A DNA stretch of 64,000 nt, from the NCBI GenBank assembly GCA_900757655.1, contig CAAEOT010000025.1, positions 13,533 through 77,532 on the forward strand. Direction: 5' to 3'. Under the pieces are notes generated by a model. It saw nothing but the letters and a program-made list of their open reading frames with translations, was not told where the DNA came from and did no database searches. Of this stretch, positions 58,779-64,000 are shown in pieces. Both the position numbers and the translations under genes were made by a program. Numbering within the stretch: position 1 is the stretch's first letter; each line of letters opens with the position of its first letter. The stretch is from an uncultured Oscillospiraceae bacterium (GTDB lineage: Bacteria > Bacillota > Clostridia > Oscillospirales > Oscillospiraceae).

Positions 58779-59579
58779 ATGATGCAGTTTGAAGCCGGTT
58801 TCATCGGCGCCGGCAATATGGGCGGCGCGCTGGCGTCCGCCGCGGCCCGGCAGGTCACGGGGGAGAAGGTCGCTGTTGCCTGCAGCAGCCCCGCGCACAG
58901 CGCGGCGGCGGCCGAGCGGCTGGGCTGTCAGGCGGCCGCGCCGGAGGAGATCCTGAGCGGCAGTAAATTCGTATTCCTCGGCGTCAAGCCGCAGATGATC
59001 GACGGCGTCGCGCAGTCGCTGGCGGCGCCCATCGCAGCGTCGGAGAGCATCTTTGTGTCCATGCTCGCCGGTGTGCAGCTCGAGCGGCTCGCGCATCTGC
59101 TCGGCGCGGATAAGAAGATCATCCGCATCCTGCCGAACACTGCCTGTGCCATGGGGCAGGGTGTGGTGCTCTATTGCGCCAATGGCAATGTCACGGATGC
59201 CGATCTCGCGGCGTTTTGTTCGCTCATGGCGGACGCGGGCATCGTCGACCCCATCCCCGAGACGCTCATCGACGCCGGCTGTGCCATCACCGGCTGCGGC
59301 CCCGCATTTGCGTATATGTTTATGGAGGCGTTGGCCGACGGCGGCGTCAAGTGCGGCCTGCCGCGTGCGAAAGCCATCCGCTATGCGGCGCAGATGCTTG
59401 CCGGCAGCGCGGAGATGGTGCTGCAGTCCGGCAAACACCCGGAGCAGCTCAAGGACGATGTCTGCAGCCCCGGCGGCAGCACGATCGCCGGTGTGGACGC
59501 GCTCGAGCAGCGCGGTTTTCGCGGCAGCTGCATCGCAGCCGTGGACGCCGCGTTTGAAAAGACCCGCCAGCTCGGGTAA
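58779..59579 (+). CDS. proC: Pyrroline-5-carboxylate reductase
   Basis: 266 residues. The dinucleotide motif is AGFIGAGNMGGALASAA, followed by KFVFLGVKPQMIDGV, IIRILPNTACAMGQGV and the C-terminal DDVCSPGGSTIAGVDALEQRGFRG signature. It makes proline from pyrroline-5-carboxylate. ATG 58779 (or 58782) follows GAGGAGGG. A perfect terminator closes the operon. Confidence 0.96.
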   Translation: MMQFEAGFIGAGNMGGALASAAARQVTGEKVAVACSSPAHSAAAAERLGCQAAAPEEILSGSKFVFLGVKPQMIDGVAQSLAAPIAASESIFVSMLAGVQLERLAHLLGADKKIIRILPNTACAMGQGVVLYCANGNVTDADLAAFCSLMADAGIVDPIPETLIDAGCAITGCGPAFAYMFMEALADGGVKCGLPRAKAIRYAAQMLAGSAEMVLQSGKHPEQLKDDVCSPGGSTIAGVDALEQRGFRGSCIAAVDAAFEKTRQLG

Positions 59580-59585
59580 TCACGG

Positions 59586-59621
59586 AAAATTGCCCGGCAC
59601 ATGGAAGTGCCGGGCAATTTT
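59586..59621 (+). terminator. Terminator of the proBAC operon
   Basis: A 15-bp perfect stem: AAAATTGCCCGGCAC (59586-59600) with GTGCCGGGCAATTTT (59607-59621). Confidence 0.92.
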
Positions 59622-59659
59622 GCACCGTATATGCTGCGGATCATTTTATGATCATGCGA

Positions 59660-59688
59660 TTGACGGCATTTTTTCGCTCTGGTATACT
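59660..59688 (+). promoter_or_regulatory. Promoter of the BspA/SLH gene
   Basis: TTGACG (59660-59665), 17-base spacer, TATACT (59683-59688). Confidence 0.77.
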
Positions 59689-59752
59689 CTTGCTCAGAGA
59701 ATTCCGAGGCGGGACGGTATCGGTTCCCGACCTTCGGCGAAAGGAGAAACAT

Positions 59753-61846
59753 ATGAAAAAGCGGATATTCAGCTTCCTTCTGGCTGTGCTCATGCTCGCT
59801 GCGCTGCTGCCGACGGCGGCGTTCGCGGACGAGAGCACGCGCAAGGCCGTCCCGGTCACGGGCGGTAATATTTATGTGGATATGGAAAAGGGCGAAGTCG
59901 TGGACTGCGATGATACTGTCACGGAGATGATCGTCCCGGAGCAGGTCGATGGTGTCACGATCCAGGCGATCAGCGACAGAGCGTTCCAAGAGCGCAAGAA
60001 TCTGAAGCGTGTCACGCTTCCGGGCACATTGCAGTCTGTTGGATCCTACACATTTTATAAATGCACCAGACTCAAAGAGGTCACGATTGGTGACGGTGTT
60101 CCGTCGGTTGAAAACCATGCTTTTTCCGACTGCAGCAACTTGGAGCGCGTACGTTTGCCGAAAGATATGACGATGATCAGTCAATTTACTTTTTATCATT
60201 GCGAAAGATTGAAAGAGGTGAATATTCCGGAGAACGTGACATGGATTGGCAAGAGCGCGTTTTCTGGCTGTTCTTCGCTCAAGAGCATCACGTTCCCGGA
60301 CAAACTGGAGACGATCGAGCCGTATGCTTTTTCGGACTGCACGTCGCTGCAGGCAATCGAGATCCCGGACAGTGTTACTAGTATCGGCAACGTTGCATTT
60401 GAAAACTGCAAAAATGCGCAGACATTGACATTGGGCAATTCGCTGACAGAGCTTGGCGCCGGGGCATTTTCCGGCTGTGAGAGCCTGACGCGCGTTGTCT
60501 ATCCGGCCTCTCTGAAGGCGGTCGGTGGCATGAGCGGCTGTAAGAATCTTACCGAAGTCGTGATCCCGGATACGGCGACGGAGATCATGCAGGCGGCTTT
60601 CTCCGGCTGCACGCAGCTACAGGAACTCAAATTGCCCTCCAGCGTAAAAACGATTGGTAGTTATGCTTTTGATAGCTGCGGTATTCAGGAGCTGACGATT
60701 CCGGACGGCGTCGAAATATTGGAAAAAGCTGTTATGCAAAGCTGCGCGAATCTGCAGCGTGTCTCGCTTCCGGACAGCATAACGGAGATCGGTGATTTTG
60801 CATTTGCCGCATGCAACGCTCTGAAAACGATCAAGCTGCCGAGTAGCCTGAAAACAATTGGATACGGCGCGTTTATGCTCTCTGGCCTGACAGAGCTGAC
60901 GATTCCGGACGGTGTTACGGCTCTGCCGGATGGTTTGTTTTACCGCTGTAAGAATCTTACGAGCGTAACGATCCCGGGTACTGTAAAGCAGATTAAAAGT
61001 AATGACTTTTTCGAGTGCACAGCGTTGACTTCTATCGTTATTCCGGAGGGAGTCGAATGGATTAGTCAGGACGCCTTTTTGAACTGTACCGCATTGGAGA
61101 CGGTATGGCTTCCGCTTTCCCTGAAAGCGATTGAAGGGAGCGCGTTCTTTTTCTGCACGAATCTGAAGACAGTGGAATATGCCGGTTCTCAGGACGACTG
61201 GGATCAGGTTGCCTTTGATAAATTCAGGAATGAGTCGCTGGTGAATGCGCAGATGCATTTTGCCAACCTGCTCACGGCTGACAAGTTTTCGGACGTGCCC
61301 CACAACTGGGCCTATGACGGCATTAATTATTGCTACACGCACCGCCTCATGCGGGGCATTGACGGTGAACGGTTTGCGCCGAAGGCGACGACAACGCGCG
61401 CGCAGATCGTGCAGATTCTTTACAACCTTGAGGGCGAGCCAGAGACGAGCGGCTGGTATCCGTTTGTGGATCTGAAGCAGGATTGGTATGTCAATGCGGT
61501 GCGCTGGGCTTACACCAAAGGTGTGGTCTCCGGCACATCCGCCACGACGTTTGACCCGGACCTGCCCGTCACGCGCGAGCAGATCGCGGTCATCCTCATG
61601 GGCTATGCCGATCAGATCCTCAAGCTGGAGCATACCTGGACACCGGCGGATCTGAGCAGCTACCCGGATGCGGGCAGCGTGTCCGACTGGGCAAAGGACG
61701 CGCTTGCAGACGCTGTGGCGCTGGGCTTGATCTCCGGCGCGAGCAACGGTGGCCAGACCTATCTTGACCCGCAGGGCAGCGCGACGCGCGAACAGGTCGC
61801 GACGATTCTGATGGAGTTTTGCAAAAACGTTATGAACAAGCAGTGA
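59753..61846 (+). CDS. BspA-type leucine-rich repeat surface protein with SLH domains
   Basis: 697 residues. A signal peptide (MKKRIFSFLLAVLMLAALLPTAAFA) is followed by about sixteen LRR_5 repeats of 20-24 residues with the FSGCSSL / IPDSVTSIG consensus (about 60-500), and SLH repeats from about residue 515 to the end (WAYDGINYCYTHRLMRGIDGERFAPKATTTRAQIVQIL, GVVSGTSATTFDPDLPVTREQIAVIL, and a third). It is exported and held on wall polymer; BspA repeats often mediate adhesion. A long hairpin terminator follows. Confidence 0.93.
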   Translation: MKKRIFSFLLAVLMLAALLPTAAFADESTRKAVPVTGGNIYVDMEKGEVVDCDDTVTEMIVPEQVDGVTIQAISDRAFQERKNLKRVTLPGTLQSVGSYTFYKCTRLKEVTIGDGVPSVENHAFSDCSNLERVRLPKDMTMISQFTFYHCERLKEVNIPENVTWIGKSAFSGCSSLKSITFPDKLETIEPYAFSDCTSLQAIEIPDSVTSIGNVAFENCKNAQTLTLGNSLTELGAGAFSGCESLTRVVYPASLKAVGGMSGCKNLTEVVIPDTATEIMQAAFSGCTQLQELKLPSSVKTIGSYAFDSCGIQELTIPDGVEILEKAVMQSCANLQRVSLPDSITEIGDFAFAACNALKTIKLPSSLKTIGYGAFMLSGLTELTIPDGVTALPDGLFYRCKNLTSVTIPGTVKQIKSNDFFECTALTSIVIPEGVEWISQDAFLNCTALETVWLPLSLKAIEGSAFFFCTNLKTVEYAGSQDDWDQVAFDKFRNESLVNAQMHFANLLTADKFSDVPHNWAYDGINYCYTHRLMRGIDGERFAPKATTTRAQIVQILYNLEGEPETSGWYPFVDLKQDWYVNAVRWAYTKGVVSGTSATTFDPDLPVTREQIAVILMGYADQILKLEHTWTPADLSSYPDAGSVSDWAKDALADAVALGLISGASNGGQTYLDPQGSATREQVATILMEFCKNVMNKQ

Positions 61847-61861
61847 TATGCTTTCCCAAGC

Positions 61862-61899
61862 AAACCGGGCAGAACCGCAAATGCGGTTCTGCCCGGTTT
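61862..61899 (+). terminator. Terminator after the BspA/SLH gene
   Basis: A 17-bp perfect stem, AAACCGGGCAGAACCGC (61862-61878) with GCGGTTCTGCCCGGTTT (61883-61899). The T run is short. Confidence 0.8.
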
Positions 61900-61914
61900 G
61901 TCTGCTGTGTGCGG

Positions 61915-62070
61915 TCAACTATTTGCCGCGCCTGCGATGTAGCACTCCTCGGCTTCCTGCTGCGCATGGATCAGCAGCAGCCTTGCCTCCTCATAGTCGC
62001 GGGTGTTGATGTGCTCCACGGCGTCGCTCAGGGTGTTGAAGAGGGTGAAGTACAATTTTTTGAAGTCCAT
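61915..62070 (-). CDS. Small helical protein of unknown function
   Basis: 51 residues, MDFKKLYFTLFNTLSDAVEHIN then DYEEARLLLIHAQQEAEECYI, mostly amphipathic helix with no cleavage signal. AGGAGAT lies upstream of the ATG at a good spacing. Codon use matches its neighbours. No family is recognised. It stands alone between two terminator-flanked loci, so it probably has its own promoter, which I could not place. Confidence 0.65.
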   Translation of the reverse strand: MDFKKLYFTLFNTLSDAVEHINTRDYEEARLLLIHAQQEAEECYIAGAANS

Positions 62071-62252
62071 GGTGATCTCCTTTTTGTTCAGCGTATTTGC
62101 AGTTTCCGGCGCGTCTTCCGGTCGCTGCGATGCGCAGTTTAACACAGAATGGAGTAGAAACGTGTCGAATGCTGTAGGTGCCGAAAAAACTTCATAAAGT
62201 TCAAATTTTTTGTCAGGTATGGAACAATCTTTGCGCTAAGCGATGAAAAATT

Positions 62253-62291
62253 AAGATCCTGCGCTCCATCAGAGAGCGCAGGATCTTTTAT
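62253..62291. terminator. Bidirectional terminator downstream of the TSUP remnant
   Basis: AAGATCCTGCGCT (62253-62265) pairs with AGCGCAGGATCTT (62275-62287), with T-rich flanks on both strands. The stretch 62071-62252 holds no other recognisable feature. Confidence 0.8.
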
Positions 62292-62301
62292 CATCAAAAT
62301 C

Positions 62302-62883
62302 TTATAGCAGTTTGATCAGGAGTGTGACGGCGCCCAGCAGAATCAGCGCGATGCCGACAATTCGATTCAGGCGCCGGATCTCACAACGGTTGGCAAATTT
62401 TGCGGAGACGACCGCGCCAAGGAGGCACGAGGCAACGACGATCGCCATGGGCAGCGGAAAGAGCTGCGCACCCAGCGAGACATGGCTGACGGCGCCGGTC
62501 AGCGCGACGAGCGACATGATCATCGTGCTGGTGCCGACGGCGACTTTCAGATTATAGCCAAGCACCAGCGTAAAAACCGTCAGCATCAGGATGCCGCCGC
62601 TGCTGCCGGTAAAGCCGCAGACCCAGCCGATGCCGCAGCCAAGCACCATGGCGAGGATGGTCTTGCCGGTGGATGGGCCGGATGCAGCTCCAGCGCCGTG
62701 CCCGCCGGTGATCGGCTTGAGCAGAAACTTGAAGCCGAGAAAGACCGTTGTGAGCATGGAGATGTAGCCAAGGCCGTCCGGTGACTGCTGGCTGAAGAGA
62801 TAGCCGCAGCAGCTGCCGATGATCGTGCCGAGAAAAGCCGTGACCGTGACAAGACTGCCGCGCTTGAGGTCGATGTTCTTACT
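62302..62883 (-). pseudogene. 5'-truncated TSUP (TauE/SafE) permease
   Basis: The reading frame contains the last part of the first TSUP repeat (LVTVTAFLGTIIGSCCGYL, then MLTTVFLGFKFLLKP) and the complete second repeat (GIGWVCGFTGSSGGILMLTVFTLVLGYNLKVAVGTSTMIMSLVAL to LLGAVTLLIKLL). The first 80-90 residues of a normal 240-260 residue member are missing. Upstream the frame runs straight into the tRNA-Pro terminator, with no ATG/GTG/TTG and no binding site before an internal ATG. It is probably dead, unless a shortened protein is made from that internal ATG. Confidence 0.72.
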
Positions 62884-62887
62884 AACG

Positions 62888-62919
62888 AAAAAATCCGCCG
62901 AAGCATTTTGCTTCAGCGG
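62888..62919 (-). terminator. Terminator of tRNA-Pro
   Basis: On the minus strand CCGCTGAAGCA and TGCTTCGGCGG pair (one G-T), 3-base loop, then ATTTTTT. Confidence 0.87.
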
Positions 62920-62923
62920 ATTT

Positions 62924-62999
62924 TGGTCCGAGTGAGAAGATTCGAACTTCCGGCCTCTTGAACCCCATTCAAGCACGCTACCAACTGCGCTACACCCGG
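62924..62999 (-). tRNA. tRNA-Pro (anticodon GGG)
   Basis: 76 bases with encoded CCA. The acceptor is CCGGGTG/CACTCGG (one G-T), the anticodon stem CTTGA/TCAAG around ATGGGGT (anticodon GGG), and the T arm GGAAG-TTCGAAT-CTTCT. It has its own promoter and terminator. Confidence 0.94.
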
Positions 63000-63018
63000 A
63001 TATTTTATTTGCTCAAAT

Positions 63019-63047
63019 AATATAGCACACCGCGCAAAAAAATGCAA
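63019..63047 (-). promoter_or_regulatory. Promoter of tRNA-Pro
   Basis: On the minus strand TTGCAT (63047-63042), 17-base spacer, TATATT (63024-63019). Confidence 0.77.
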
Positions 63048-63182
63048 GAGGGAAATGCGGCTTTTGGGCAGAAAGTTTTTCGTTATATTTCTTTGCGATT
63101 GTATCAGAATTTCGAATAGATAGGTTTCGAAATAATTATAAAATTTTTTAAATAAATAAATTGAAATTTTTTGGGTGATTTG

Positions 63183-63199
63183 TTAACGTGTTCTTAACA
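63183..63199 (+). promoter_or_regulatory. Pho-box-like direct repeat before the surface-protein gene
   Basis: TTAACG-TGTTC-TTAACA gives two hexamers with 11-base spacing, the layout bound by OmpR/PhoP-type regulators. It sits in the AT-rich stretch 63050-63230 about 90 bases before the start. The rest of that stretch shows no clear feature. Confidence 0.3.
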
Positions 63200-63285
63200 C
63201 CTGTATGGGATGATAGAGTCCCATGCATGCGCGGGCATGCAAGACCAACGTGGCAAAATGGAAACAAAACAAAGGAGGAAACATC

Positions 63286-64000
63286 ATGACAGGTAAAAAA
63301 CTGCAGCGTCTGCTGGCGTGCCTGCTGGCGGTCCTGCTTCTGTCACAGGTCGGCGCGTTCTCGCCGGCCGTGTTCGCGGCGGATGCCAGTGGCTACACGC
63401 TGCAAGACGGTACGGCGATTATCCCGGCCGGAACGTCGAAAGAGGATGTGGACCGCATTCTGGCGGCGGCGCTGGTCGTTGGCTTTGACCAGATGAGCGG
63501 TGAGGAGCAGGATCGTATTCTCACGGGTGAGTGGCAGTATGCGTGTGAGGGCAAGTCTGCAATTTCCACGAAAAACACTGCGTGGGGGCCGGTCACCGGT
63601 TTTGATTCTTCGAAAAAATTCGGACTTGTTACCACGAAGTATAGCCATCCTGCGCTGTCGGCGAATGAGGATGCCAGCTATCCGATCCGCCTGAAGCTGG
63701 CCGATGGTACGTTGACGAACGAAGTCAAGGTCTATAAGGCACAGAAGCCGGTTTCGTCCATCACGCTCAAGGAAGGCGTTACTGTTACGCTGCCGTACAA
63801 CGCGGACGTATCGATCAATTTTGACGCGCTGCGCGAGCGCATCTTCGACCAGGTCGTGGAGAGCACCACGCCCGACCTGAAGGTCAACGACGTGACCATT
63901 GAGTACTATGCCACTGCGACGACCGGCGCTGCCGTCGGCTTCGGCAAGAACTGGGCTCCTCTGGAGGGCGGCAAGGTCGACGGCCTGAACTATCCCGCCA
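63286..64000 (+). CDS. Exported surface protein, N-terminal part
   Basis: The frame is open from ATG 63286 to the window end (238 codons), so the gene is cut by the window. A signal peptide (MTGKKLQRLLACLLAVLLLSQVGAFSPAVFAADA) precedes beta-rich text: LQDGTAIIPAGTSKEDVDRILAAALVVGF, FDSSKKFGLVTTKYSHPALSANEDASYPIRLKLADGT and VSSITLKEGVTVTLPYNADVSINF. This suggests extracellular repeated domains of Ig/sugar-binding style, not identified. AAAGGAGG lies 7 bases before the ATG. It is probably a large wall-attached protein like the other two in this region. Confidence 0.8.
   Translation, partial: MTGKKLQRLLACLLAVLLLSQVGAFSPAVFAADASGYTLQDGTAIIPAGTSKEDVDRILAAALVVGFDQMSGEEQDRILTGEWQYACEGKSAISTKNTAWGPVTGFDSSKKFGLVTTKYSHPALSANEDASYPIRLKLADGTLTNEVKVYKAQKPVSSITLKEGVTVTLPYNADVSINFDALRERIFDQVVESTTPDLKVNDVTIEYYATATTGAAVGFGKNWAPLEGGKVDGLNYPA

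Overview
The window reads as chromosomal DNA from a GC-rich, spore-forming, anaerobic member of the Clostridia, most likely the Oscillospiraceae/Ruminococcaceae side. This rests on gene content and order (rnc-smc-ftsY, alaS behind a T-box, DUF4364, DUF421/DUF4363, CotJ spore-coat genes, SLH surface proteins, a NadD-YqeK fusion), on near-consensus sigma-A promoters and on Gram-positive ribosome binding sites. The genus is not determined.

Layout. 1-21.4 kb: information-processing and lipid genes, nearly all on the plus strand and often overlapping by ATGA: end of a serine dehydratase, YhaM-like exonuclease, CCA transferase, TrmH, DprA, TopA, TrmFO, PlsX, RNase III, Smc, FtsY, RdgB, YhbY, NadD-YqeK, an LCP protein, RsfS, LeuRS and S21. 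21.4-29.1 kb: tRNA-editing deacylase, HAD phosphatase, sirtuin, WecG-type glycosyltransferase, dTMP kinase, 5-FTHF cyclo-ligase, a tiny Cys/Asn/Gly-rich membrane peptide, a repeat-bearing MltG and a U32 protein. 29.1-37.2 kb: T-box/zinc ribbon/AlaRS, HIT protein, ComEC, HolA, an RNase M5-like protein and NrdR. 37.2-46.2 kb: DUF4363/DUF421 pair, DapF, a degenerate NagB homologue, GlmM and a GlmU-like acetyltransferase, a Cys-rich probable sporulation protein, DUF4364, AsnA, PAP2, YwaF and tRNA-Gly(CCC). 46.2-53.5 kb: MATE exporter, then a cotJ spore-coat operon. 53.5-64 kb: SLH protein, CysK, a decayed locus, the complete proBAC operon, a BspA/SLH protein, a truncated TSUP permease beside tRNA-Pro(GGG), and the start of another exported protein.

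Main discovery. The cotJ operon is a CotJA-CotJB fusion followed by cotJC, and cotJC is split. Its first 62 codons (from 48245) and last 138 codons (to 53438) are separated by about 4.6 kb. That DNA carries a lysine riboswitch, a lysine-type ABC importer and, at the right end reading inward, a large serine recombinase with a small coupled upstream ORF. The two boundaries share GG-N-AC-N-GA in the same reading frame, and joining them restores CotJC exactly (GTEELGHLE). The reconstructed circle junction has inverted repeats centred on the GG. This is the architecture of developmentally excised elements such as skin in sigK, here in a coat-protein gene and carrying a nutrient-uptake operon as cargo.

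A second surprise lies inside the element. The solute-binding lipoprotein is circularly permuted: its lobe-2 half precedes its lobe-1 half. Other notable points are a NagB homologue lacking both catalytic aspartates, sigma-E/K-like promoters at cotJ and the Cys-rich gene, and a TSUP gene cut at the tRNA-Pro terminator. All family assignments come from reading translated sequence and motifs; no searches were run.
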